In this document: piece after piece, positions 56,618-64,000 of the stretch
How positions within the stretch are numbered: the stretch's first letter is position 1
Layout: each line of letters begins with the position of its first letter
Assembly (NCBI GenBank): GCA_946220865.1
Contig: CAMJYM010000004.1
Location: 45,778 to 109,777, forward strand
Length of the DNA stretch: 64,000 nt
Source: an uncultured Clostridia bacterium
GTDB lineage: Bacteria > Bacillota > Clostridia > Saccharofermentanales > DTU023
Direction: 5' to 3'
Made by a program: the position numbers and the translations under genes
The notes under the pieces: model-generated
The model's input: the letters and a program-made list of their open reading frames with translations, nothing else
What the model was told of the DNA's origin: nothing
The model's database searches: none

Positions 56618-59425
56618 TCAGCGCTCATCTCTGTGCATAAAATACTTGTAGAGTTCACCACAGATAAAGGGAACGAACGCCAATCCTATCATGATCAGCC
56701 AGTCACGCAGGTTCGGCGAAATGGTGTGGAAAAGTAAATCAAGAGCTGGCACAAAGACCACAACTAACATGAGAGCAAAAGCCAGAAGAATTGATCGGTT
56801 CATAGTGGGATTCGTGAAGAGGCCAATTTTAAATACCGATTTGCGCTCACTGCGACAGGAGAAAGCTCGAATTAATTCTGCTGTAATCAGCGTTACAAAG
56901 GCAAAGGTGCGCGCCCCATCAGAGGGCGCTCCATTTTCAGCAGCAAAGAAGTGGAAATTCGGAATAAGTTCCGGTGTCCCAGCTGCCGTCATAATCACCT
57001 CATGCTGCTCCGTGGCGTAGTCCGGATAGAAATAGCGTCCGAACTGAAAGGCTGCAAAAACGGCAAGGAAAATCGCCAGAGCCTGCACGATAATTGAGCC
57101 CACCATCTCTTTATTGATAATGTGCTCATTTTGATCGCGTGGAGGCTGCTGCATGATGTCCGCTTCGCCTTTCTCCTGACCCAGAGCGAGAGCTGGAAAG
57201 CTGTCAGTCACAAGATTGAGCCAGAGAAGCTGGATAGGCAGGAGCGGAGCGTAATTGGGACCCAGGAGCAGGTTCGTAATAAAGATAACCAGGATTTCTC
57301 CCACATTGCAGGAGAGTAAAAAAGAGACAAATTTGCGGATGTTGCTGTAGATAATACGGCCTTCGCGGACAGCCGAGACAATCGTGGCAAAGTTATCGTC
57401 GGTCAGGATCATCTCCGCCGAGCCCTTCGCGACCTCCGTCCCGGTAATTCCCATGGCCACACCGATATCAGCCTGCTTGAGGGCAGGAGCATCATTGACG
57501 CCATCGCCCGTCATACTTGCGGCATGACCGCACTTGCGCAGGGCCGAAACAATACGCACTTTGTGCTCAGGCGAAACACGGGCATAAACAGGAACCGTCT
57601 CACAGACAGCCTGAATATCTTCATCGCTCATCTTATTGAGTTCAGTTCCTGTGAGGACCTTGTCCTCTTCTTCGGCAAGATCAAGGTCTTTCGCAATGGC
57701 CAGAGCAGTTTCCGCATAGTCTCCGGTAATCATGACACAGCGAATACCGGCTTTTTTGCAGACGCGGATGGCCTCGCGGGCTTCCGGACGTGAGGGATCA
57801 ATCATGCCTGAGAGGCCGACAAAGATCATGTCACTTTCGGCTTCCGCAGAGTTCTCCGGATCGTGAATCTTATACGCGTAGGCGAGGACACGCAGGGCTT
57901 TGCGGGCCATTTCGGAGTTTTTCGCAAGGATTGCCTTACGACGTTCCTCGCTGAGTTTGACGAGTTTGCCCTGCTGCATTTCATAAGAACAGTGAGCAAG
58001 TAAAATATCCGGTGCGCCTTTCGTAAGGGAGAGTTTTCCCTCAGGAAAGCCCTCATAAAAGACAGACATCATTTTGCGTATGGAGTCAAATGGCAGGTCA
58101 CCCAGGTACTTAACTTTTTCCTGCAGGTCTTTGCGCCAGAAACCAACTTTCGCAGCCAGGGTCAGGAGAGCCCCTTCTGTCGGGTCACCGAGGATGGTCC
58201 AGAGCTGATCGTCGTTCTGCTTAAGTTCTGCATCGTTACAGAGCAGGGCAATTTCCAACAGACGGCCAAGTTTGCGGCTCTGCTGCTCATCCTCTTCCCC
58301 GTCGCCGCACAAGAGGATATCGCCTTCCGGCGCATAGCCGCTGCCTGTAACGGTATAATCCTTATCACCGACATAAAGGCAGGTCACAGTCATTTCGTTT
58401 TGCGTCAGGGTGCCTGTCTTATCACTGCAGATGGTATCAATACTGCCCAAAGTCTCCACGGCCAGCAGACGCTTCACAATGGCATGTTCTTCGGCCATAC
58501 GGTTCATGCCCAGCGCCAGAACAATGGTTACCACCGCAGGCAGACCTTCGGGAATCGCCGCCACCGCCAGGCTGACAGCGGTCAGAAACAGGGTAACCGG
58601 CTCGCCGCCCTGCAAAAGCCCCGCTACAAAAACAAGAATACAAACGACAATGCAGACAATGCCCAGCACCTTCCCCAGATGATTGAGATTTTTCTGTAAG
58701 GGTGTGGCTTCACTTTCGATGCTTTTAAGACGAGTCGCGATACTGCCGACTTCCGTGCTTTCTCCGGTCAGAACCACAACTCCGCTCGCGCTGCCATAGG
58801 TAATGGACGTCCCGGAGAAGACCATGTTGCTGCGGTCACCAATACCCTTTTCTTCTTTTGTACTAAAGGCCGCATCCTTTTCCACAGGTACGGATTCACC
58901 CGTCAGAGAAGATTCTTCTGCCTTAAGATTTGAAGATCTCAAAAGGCGGATATCCGCAGGCACGATATCGCCCGCTTCCAGAATGACAATATCGCCTGGG
59001 ACCAGGTCCTCCGCAGGCAAGAGCATTTGTTCGCCATTGCGCAGCAGCCGGGCCGAGGGTGCAGACATTTTCTGCAGCGCTTCAATAGCCTTTTCTGCAC
59101 GTCCCTCCTGAATCACTCCGAGGATAGCATTGACCACCACAATCGCCAGTATGATGATCGCATCGGCCATTTCGCCAAGGGCGCCGGAAAGCGCCGCAGC
59201 AATAATAAGAATGATGATAAGAAAATCTTTGAATTGATTCAGCAGTTTTTGCAGAAACGTTTCTTTTTTCTCTTCCTCAAGACGGTTGGGGCCAAAATGA
59301 AGCCGTCGGCTTTCGGCCTCAGCGCTTGTCAGCCCCACTTGAGGATCAACCTCATAGTGTTCCAGAACCGTATTCTGATTCAGGCGGTAGATGTCCTTTT
59401 TCTCCAGACAAGTCATTTCTTTCAT
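56618..59425 (-). CDS. P2-type cation-transporting ATPase (calcium pump-like)
   Basis: 935 aa. Cation-ATPase N domain, actuator TGES (SSLTGESVPVEKD), M4 AAIPEGLPAVVTI (the PEGLP of Ca/Na-K pumps), phosphorylation site CSDKTGTLTQNEMT, hinge GDGVNDAPALKQADIG, and a six-helix C-terminal domain. The M4 motif fits calcium export; manganese is possible. I use the ATG at 59425 (GAGGG six bases before) over 59446. Terminator downstream. Membrane protein, no operon partner. Confidence 0.9.
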   Translation of the reverse strand: MKEMTCLEKKDIYRLNQNTVLEHYEVDPQVGLTSAEAESRRLHFGPNRLEEEKKETFLQKLLNQFKDFLIIILIIAAALSGALGEMADAIIILAIVVVNAILGVIQEGRAEKAIEALQKMSAPSARLLRNGEQMLLPAEDLVPGDIVILEAGDIVPADIRLLRSSNLKAEESSLTGESVPVEKDAAFSTKEEKGIGDRSNMVFSGTSITYGSASGVVVLTGESTEVGSIATRLKSIESEATPLQKNLNHLGKVLGIVCIVVCILVFVAGLLQGGEPVTLFLTAVSLAVAAIPEGLPAVVTIVLALGMNRMAEEHAIVKRLLAVETLGSIDTICSDKTGTLTQNEMTVTCLYVGDKDYTVTGSGYAPEGDILLCGDGEEDEQQSRKLGRLLEIALLCNDAELKQNDDQLWTILGDPTEGALLTLAAKVGFWRKDLQEKVKYLGDLPFDSIRKMMSVFYEGFPEGKLSLTKGAPDILLAHCSYEMQQGKLVKLSEERRKAILAKNSEMARKALRVLAYAYKIHDPENSAEAESDMIFVGLSGMIDPSRPEAREAIRVCKKAGIRCVMITGDYAETALAIAKDLDLAEEEDKVLTGTELNKMSDEDIQAVCETVPVYARVSPEHKVRIVSALRKCGHAASMTGDGVNDAPALKQADIGVAMGITGTEVAKGSAEMILTDDNFATIVSAVREGRIIYSNIRKFVSFLLSCNVGEILVIFITNLLLGPNYAPLLPIQLLWLNLVTDSFPALALGQEKGEADIMQQPPRDQNEHIINKEMVGSIIVQALAIFLAVFAAFQFGRYFYPDYATEQHEVIMTAAGTPELIPNFHFFAAENGAPSDGARTFAFVTLITAELIRAFSCRSERKSVFKIGLFTNPTMNRSILLAFALMLVVVFVPALDLLFHTISPNLRDWLIMIGLAFVPFICGELYKYFMHRDER

Positions 59426-59560
59426 CAGTATCCCTCTTATTTGCATTGTTCCCTGTAGCAGCGTGAGAAAGGGCAGCTTCTGCTTTCCTGAATTTCATCC
59501 TGCTGGCGGCCAAGCCGTTTTCTCTATAAACGTCCTCTTAAAGAAAGGCATTCTGTTTAT

Positions 59561-59583
59561 TTTATAAAAAAGCCGGAGCTTTT
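59561..59583 (-). terminator. Short hairpin after apbE
   Basis: AAAAGC-TCCG-GCTTTTTT on the minus strand about 28 bases after the apbE stop; short stem with a good T-run. Confidence 0.5.
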
Positions 59584-59610
59584 GTCGATACCCTCTCTTT
59601 ATTTAGGGTT

Positions 59611-60750
59611 TCAGTTTTGCTTCTTTGGGTCGCAAGCTGGCCACTGTCCGGTCTTTACTATGCTTCCATCGGCCATCAGCCAGAGCACCGAAACGCCGAA
59701 AGTTTCGGCAAGCTTTTTCCCCTCTTCCACGCTCTTGCTGAAAAAAGCCGTGCTGAGGGCATCGGCCAGGCCTGAATCCAGCGCTGATACAGAAATGGAT
59801 ATATAGAGCTTGCTGGGATAGAGCGTCGCTGGATCAATAATATGATGGTAGCGTACGCCCTTAAACGTAAAGAAGCGCTCATAAATGCCCGAGGTCACCA
59901 GTGCGCCCTGTTCGAGAGCAAAACGATCCAGAGTCTCTCCATTTTTTGACCGGGGGTCCAGGACTCCGACCTGCCAGGCTTGCCCATCCGGGCGCGAGCC
60001 TATACTGCGCAGATTGCCGCCGACACTGATCAAGGCATGTACTTCTCCGGAGGCTAAGAGTTCCTCAGCAATTCGTTCAACTGCGTAGCCCTTAGCAAAG
60101 CCCCCAAAATCCAGGCGCATTTCCCTGTCTTTGAAGAAAATGGTTCCCGCTTTTTCGTCAAGGATAATGTCGCCAGGATCACAATGAGCCGCCGCTTTTT
60201 TCAGTTCCGCTTCTTGCGGCAGACTCGCCTTTTCAGGCTGCATTTTCGCTTGCTCCATGGCTTCATGCCATAAAAGCGTCACCGGGCCCAGAGCGACATT
60301 AAAACTTTCAAGTTGCAGCGAAAGTTCTTTCCCCCTGCGCACGAGTTTAAAGACCTCCGGGTCGGCTAAGACAGGTTTCTTAGCAGCTTCAGCGTTGATT
60401 TCACGGAGATTGGCCCCCCGGCGCTTTTCCCCCTGACCTACATAATCGTAGATCGTAAAAAGATCAGAATAATATTGCAGGCGTTCCTGTACGATATCTG
60501 CAAATGCATTAAAAGATTCTTCCGAAGGGGTATAAGCAATGAGATCAGTCAACGTGTCAAAAGGTCCGACAAACTGTCGCCGGAAACGTTTCAACGACTT
60601 TTCAGCCTTACTTTGCTCCGACCCGGACGTCGCACTCTGCGGTACTTTTGCACAGGCATTGAGCCCCAGCAGAAGACTAAAACTAAAAGTGATCAGCAGC
60701 ACTCTGGCCAGAAACGGCAGCAGCTTAATTTTTTTGAGGCCTTTCCTCAT
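59611..60750 (-). CDS. apbE: FAD:protein FMN transferase, lipoprotein
   Basis: 379 aa. A lipoprotein signal (basic start, hydrophobic run, LLGLNAC lipobox with the cysteine at about residue 34) puts it outside the membrane. The ApbE core shows DFGGFAKGYAVERI and ALISVGGNLRSIG, then HIIDPATLYP. It attaches FMN covalently to a threonine of electron-transfer proteins such as Rnf/Nqr subunits. The ATG at 60750 (AGGAGAG eight bases before) overlaps the upstream CBS gene; an in-frame ATG at 60789 is unlikely. Confidence 0.9.
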   Translation of the reverse strand: MRKGLKKIKLLPFLARVLLITFSFSLLLGLNACAKVPQSATSGSEQSKAEKSLKRFRRQFVGPFDTLTDLIAYTPSEESFNAFADIVQERLQYYSDLFTIYDYVGQGEKRRGANLREINAEAAKKPVLADPEVFKLVRRGKELSLQLESFNVALGPVTLLWHEAMEQAKMQPEKASLPQEAELKKAAAHCDPGDIILDEKAGTIFFKDREMRLDFGGFAKGYAVERIAEELLASGEVHALISVGGNLRSIGSRPDGQAWQVGVLDPRSKNGETLDRFALEQGALVTSGIYERFFTFKGVRYHHIIDPATLYPSKLYISISVSALDSGLADALSTAFFSKSVEEGKKLAETFGVSVLWLMADGSIVKTGQWPACDPKKQN

Positions 60751-62134
60751 GGCCGGAACTCTCCTCAGCGTCATTCGAAACTTTAGCAATTTTGATTTTG
60801 GCTACACGGCGATCATCCATTTCCATAACCGTAAAGAGCAGATTTCTGAAACGTACCTGGGGATGCTCTTCAACTCCGGGAATACGTCCCAGCAAACTGA
60901 GAACAAAACCTGCCATTGTTTCATAGTCGTCATCCTCTTTCATCTCAGCCAGTTCTGGAATGTAAGCACCGGCCTCCTGTGGGGTGAGCCTGCCATCCAG
61001 GAGATACGACCCGTCATCGAGAAGTCTACAGGGTTCATCGGCTGCATCGTATTCATCGGAAATATCACCGACAATTTCTTCCAGAACATCTTCAATAGAA
61101 ATGATCCCATCCATACCGCCATATTCATCAATGACCACCGCCATGGAAATATGATTCTGACGCATTTCCCGGAAAAGAACCGTCACAGTTTTCCCTGAAG
61201 GCACAAAATAGGCCGGGCGGATGACTTTGCGGAGGTCGAATTTTTCTTCATCAATGGGATAAATCGTAAAGAGATCCTTGATGTGCAGGATACCGATAAT
61301 GTTATCGATATCCTCGTCATAGACCGGGAAGCGGCTGAACTTTCCATACGCAGCCTGCTGCAATACTTCAGACCAGCTGCTGTCCGCAGCCAGCGCTTCC
61401 ACCGCTGTACGTGGGGTCATGATCTCCGAAACTTCTTTATCGTCAAGATCAAAGACCTTGTTGATCATGTCAGCTTCTTCCTCATGAATTTCACCGCTCC
61501 GACTGGAAACCTGGGTGAGCAGACGAATTTCCTCTTCACTGACGCGCTCATTATCTGCATGTTCAGGCAAATGCAGCAAGCGCGAAACAAGATTTGTCGC
61601 CTTGTTCAGGAGAATGGTGACCGGCTGGAAGAGAATTTCACAGAAATGAAGCAAGCCGGCGAAGGCCCTTGAAAAGGCCTCGGGTTTGGCCATACCGATG
61701 CGCTTGGGAACCAGTTCGCCGAGAACCAGGGAAAAAAATGAGATGATCAGAGTCATGAGGATAGTGGCAATGGTTTGCAGCCATGGTCGGCTTCCTGCAG
61801 GATCAAGAAGACGGTAAACATGTGGCGCCAGATTGTCAGCGCCAAATGCGGCAGAAAGAAAACCAGCCAAAGTGATGCAGACCTGTATGGTCGCCAGAAA
61901 AGATGCTTGATTTTCAATAAAATGAAGCAGCCTCTGTGCTGCTCGGTCTCCTTTCTCCGCCTCACTGCGAATACGGGCCTGATTCATGGTGACCACAGCC
62001 ATCTCAGAAGCCGAAAAAAAGCCATTGATCAGAATGAGGATAAAAATGAGCAGAATGTTGAAGAATATGGGATCATTGGACGGTCCCACCGACTCACAAA
62101 ATAAAACGTGGCATAAACCACCGCCTTCGTTCAC
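60725..62134 (-). CDS. CBS/CorC-type membrane protein (DUF21, 'hemolysin' family)
   Basis: 469 aa: DUF21 membrane domain of about four helices (FILILINGFFSASEMAVVTMN), a tandem CBS pair (DVLEEIVGDISDE and MTPRTAVEALAADSS regions) and a C-terminal CorC_HlyC domain. Family members are magnesium/cobalt exporters or tolerance factors; the haemolysin name is historical. I start it at the GTG at 62134 (AAGGAGG, eight bases), not the ATG at 62197, because the extra residues are unconserved. The next gene overlaps its end, forming an operon with apbE. Confidence 0.88.
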   Translation of the reverse strand: MNEGGGLCHVLFCESVGPSNDPIFFNILLIFILILINGFFSASEMAVVTMNQARIRSEAEKGDRAAQRLLHFIENQASFLATIQVCITLAGFLSAAFGADNLAPHVYRLLDPAGSRPWLQTIATILMTLIISFFSLVLGELVPKRIGMAKPEAFSRAFAGLLHFCEILFQPVTILLNKATNLVSRLLHLPEHADNERVSEEEIRLLTQVSSRSGEIHEEEADMINKVFDLDDKEVSEIMTPRTAVEALAADSSWSEVLQQAAYGKFSRFPVYDEDIDNIIGILHIKDLFTIYPIDEEKFDLRKVIRPAYFVPSGKTVTVLFREMRQNHISMAVVIDEYGGMDGIISIEDVLEEIVGDISDEYDAADEPCRLLDDGSYLLDGRLTPQEAGAYIPELAEMKEDDDYETMAGFVLSLLGRIPGVEEHPQVRFRNLLFTVMEMDDRRVAKIKIAKVSNDAEESSGHEERPQKN

Positions 62135-62237
62135 GAAAGCAACCTCCTTTATGGCCCCGCCTGCAGGACAGGAAAACGAGAATAAGGCTAAGAGCAAGAC
62201 CTCAACCTTAAATTCTTAAGTAAGCTTATATTTTGAA

Positions 62238-62267
62238 AATATATCATTGAACAGCAAAAATCTGCAA
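62238..62267 (-). promoter_or_regulatory. Promoter of the CBS/CorC-apbE operon
   Basis: Minus strand: TTGCAG (62267-62262), 18-base spacer, TATATT (62243-62238). The -10 lies in the palindrome TATATTTT-g-AAAATATA (62227-62243). The -35 box is part of the 25-bp tandem duplication. Confidence 0.55.
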
Positions 62268-62298
62268 GTCACGGAACAGCAAAAATCTGCAAGTCACG
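62249..62298. repeat. Perfect 25-bp tandem duplication (two copies)
   Basis: The unit starting GAACAGCAAAAATCTGCAAG occurs at 62249-62273 and again at 62274-62298 without a mismatch. It lies in the 491-base gene-free gap between the CBS/CorC gene and kbl and duplicates the -35 box of the former's promoter. The rest of the gap (62135-62625) holds the kbl promoter and no gene I can support. Confidence 0.95.
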
Positions 62299-62452
62299 CT
62301 AGATGAGTACTCTGGCCTCAGCGGTATCCAAACCGTAGAAAATTCAGGAGACGAAAGCTTGTTTCCAGCCCTTTAGCGATACAAGTGGGTGCTTTTTTCA
62401 GCTAAATTTAACAATACTTTTTCCTTTTTTTGCGACGAAGCTGTCTATTTTA

Positions 62453-62481
62453 TTGTAAGTTCAGAAGCAAAGACCTATAAT
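62453..62481 (+). promoter_or_regulatory. Promoter of kbl
   Basis: TTGTAA (62453-62458), 17-base spacer, TATAAT (62476-62481). The leader to the ATG would be about 138 nt; I see no clear riboswitch. Confidence 0.65.
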
Positions 62482-62625
62482 GCTTTGTGTAGAGAACAGT
62501 CCAGCACAGCTGGATGTTTCTGCGTTTTGTCGTGCGCACACTTATGTAGCGGCCTTTTCTTTCTTTTTAAAAGAAATTGGAAGCTTGATTTCAGTGTGAG
62601 CAAATACAGTGCAAAGAGGATTATT

Positions 62626-63813
62626 ATGAAAAGCGGAATCAAAAAAATTCAGGACGAAGTTCAGGCCATGAAGGATCAGGGTCTTCTGACCGAAGAACGA
62701 GTAATCACAGTTCCTCAGAGCAATCATATTGATACGACCAAAATGAAAAATGTCATCAATATGTGCGCCAATAACTACCTTGGTCTCGCCAACAACCCGC
62801 GCATCATCGAAGCAGCCAAAGCGAGCTATGCAAAATGGGGGTATGGCCTCTCTTCTGTGCGCTTTATCTGTGGGACACAGCAGGTACACAAAGATTTGGA
62901 AAAGGCCCTGGCCAAATTCTTCGGCTTTGAGGACGCTATTCTTTACTCTTCCTGCTTTGACGCCAATGGCGGTCTCTTTGGTGCTATCACCACGGACGAG
63001 GATGCCATTATCAGCGACGAATTAAACCACGCTTCGATTATTGATGGCGTGCGTCTCTCCAAAGCGAAACGCTATCGCTATAAAAATAACAATATGGAAG
63101 AGCTCGAGAATTGCCTCAAACAGGCAGACGCCGATGGCTGCAAGGTCAAAGTGATCGCGACTGACGGCGTTTTCTCGATGGACGGCATCATCGCCAACCT
63201 CAAAGGCATCTGCGATCTGGCGGAGAAATATGATGCTCTCGTCATGGTCGATGACAGCCATGCCTCCGGCTTCGTAGGCGAAACTGGCCGTGGCACTCAG
63301 GAATACTGCGGCGTCATGGGTCGTGTGGATATTCTCACCTCGACCCTTGGCAAAGCCATGGGCGGAGCCTCCGGCGGCTTTACTCTCTCCAAAAAATGCG
63401 TGATCGATTATCTGCGTCAGAAGAGTCGTCCCTATCTCTTCTCCAATACGCTCGCTCCTGCCATGGCCTCGGCCAGTCTGGAAGTGCTGAAATTGCTGGA
63501 TGAGGACCACAGCCGCCTGAAGACGCTGCAGGAGAATACGAAATTCTTCCGCGAAGGCTGCAAAAAGCTCGGCCTTGACATCATCGACAGCGTTCACCCC
63601 ATCGTCCCGATCATGGTCTATGACCCGCTCAAGGCCATTAAAGTTTCCAATGAAATGCTGGAGAAGGGCGTCTACTGCGTCGCTTTTAAGTATCCGGTCG
63701 TGCCCAAGGGCAAAGACCGCATCCGCGTTCAGATTTCCGCCGCCCACAGTCGCGAAGATCTCGAATACGCTCTCAAGTGCTTTGGCGAGATGAAGCAGAA
63801 ATACGAATTCTAG
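62626..63813 (+). CDS. kbl: Glycine C-acetyltransferase (2-amino-3-ketobutyrate CoA ligase)
   Basis: 395 aa PLP enzyme of the alpha-oxoamine synthase family: CANNYLGLANNP opening, VRFICGTQQVHKDLE, VDDSHASGFVGETGRG and the PLP lysine in STLGKAMGGASGG. Splits 2-amino-3-ketobutyrate with CoA into glycine and acetyl-CoA in threonine breakdown. The ATG at 62626 has GAGG six bases before it; the frame opens at 62389, but that extension is unrelated. No threonine dehydrogenase (tdh), its usual partner, is visible in the window. Confidence 0.95.
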   Translation: MKSGIKKIQDEVQAMKDQGLLTEERVITVPQSNHIDTTKMKNVINMCANNYLGLANNPRIIEAAKASYAKWGYGLSSVRFICGTQQVHKDLEKALAKFFGFEDAILYSSCFDANGGLFGAITTDEDAIISDELNHASIIDGVRLSKAKRYRYKNNNMEELENCLKQADADGCKVKVIATDGVFSMDGIIANLKGICDLAEKYDALVMVDDSHASGFVGETGRGTQEYCGVMGRVDILTSTLGKAMGGASGGFTLSKKCVIDYLRQKSRPYLFSNTLAPAMASASLEVLKLLDEDHSRLKTLQENTKFFREGCKKLGLDIIDSVHPIVPIMVYDPLKAIKVSNEMLEKGVYCVAFKYPVVPKGKDRIRVQISAAHSREDLEYALKCFGEMKQKYEF

Positions 63814-63842
63814 CCACAGGTTTACAACTCAAGCGAAGAAGG

Positions 63843-63874
63843 AGCGGCCTCTTTTGAGGCCGCTTTCCTTTTTC
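63843..63874 (+). terminator. Intrinsic terminator of kbl
   Basis: AGCGGCCTC-TTTT-GAGGCCGCT followed by TTCCTTTTTC, 30 bases after the stop. The remaining 126 bases of the window contain no supported gene; a lone TGTCGAA is at 63887. Confidence 0.92.
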
Positions 63875-64000
63875 ATCCACAGTTTATGTCGAATGACTGT
63901 CCAGAATACATTGATGTTTAACAAGGTTGCCTGCGCTCTTTTTCATGCCTTACGCCCAGGAAATGATTGTATGCAGGTTCTTAATTATTGTCCTGTGTTG

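Overview
The window looks like a chromosomal segment of a low-to-moderate G+C Firmicute, most likely a member of the Clostridia. The evidence is strong AGGAGG ribosome binding sites, folate-dependent TrmFO next to topA and dprA, the infC-rpmI-rplT operon with a terminator in its leader, a ClpE-like Clp ATPase, an FHA-SEDS (FtsW/RodA) fusion, a protein with a Spo0A-type DNA-binding domain, and MptD/ECF transport genes. The species cannot be named from the sequence alone.

Layout. Positions 1-9238 form a minus-strand run read comM, dprA, topA, trmFO, queA, tgt, yajC (DNA uptake, topology and tRNA modification; yajC is cut by the window edge). A divergent plus-strand pair, ychF and coaE, lies at 9497-11299. 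polA (convergent with coaE) and a class B penicillin-binding protein follow at 11323-15821. Positions 15822-33610 are accessory and visibly richer in A+T. Positions 33611-37599 hold the FHA-SEDS protein, a DUF1858 protein, HU on the plus strand, a Spo0A-C-like regulator and a small membrane protein. The remainder is core: ligA, valS, an SGNH/sialate-esterase-like protein, two radical-SAM-associated genes, pgi, a ClpE-like gene, uvrA, tRNA-Glu, a SpoU methyltransferase, rplT-rpmI-infC, a P2-type cation ATPase, apbE, a CBS/CorC membrane protein, and kbl on the plus strand.

The accessory block has two parts. Positions 16084-25759 form one tightly spaced minus-strand gene series. It starts with a three-gene ABC-three-component (ABC-3C) conflict system: an effector with an HNH-like zinc fold that has lost its catalytic histidines, a 75-aa middle component, and an SMC/RecF-like DUF2326 ATPase. 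Next come an XRE regulator and a two-gene restriction-modification system in which a nuclease domain is fused to the N6-adenine methylase, with a separate two-TRD specificity subunit and no helicase. The series ends with a metallo-beta-lactamase-fold hydrolase, two related membrane proteins, a methyltransferase and the wreck of an alpha/beta hydrolase. A divergent 46-aa basic protein sits at its promoter. Positions 26414-33341 form a TetR-controlled transport cassette: two half-size ABC exporters-type proteins plus an MptD-type S component, an EcfT and a double EcfA. It has two copies of a palindromic operator.

The FHA-SEDS gene and the penicillin-binding protein, which are commonly neighbours, stand on either side of the accessory block. 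I infer that the block was inserted between them. No integrase, relaxase or complete transposase is present; a short patch of repeated ends at 33504-33560 may be an old insertion-sequence end. The most interesting material is the combined ABC-3C and fused restriction-modification operon with its repeat-bearing leader, and the receiver-less Spo0A-C protein with 0A-box-like sites in its own promoter.
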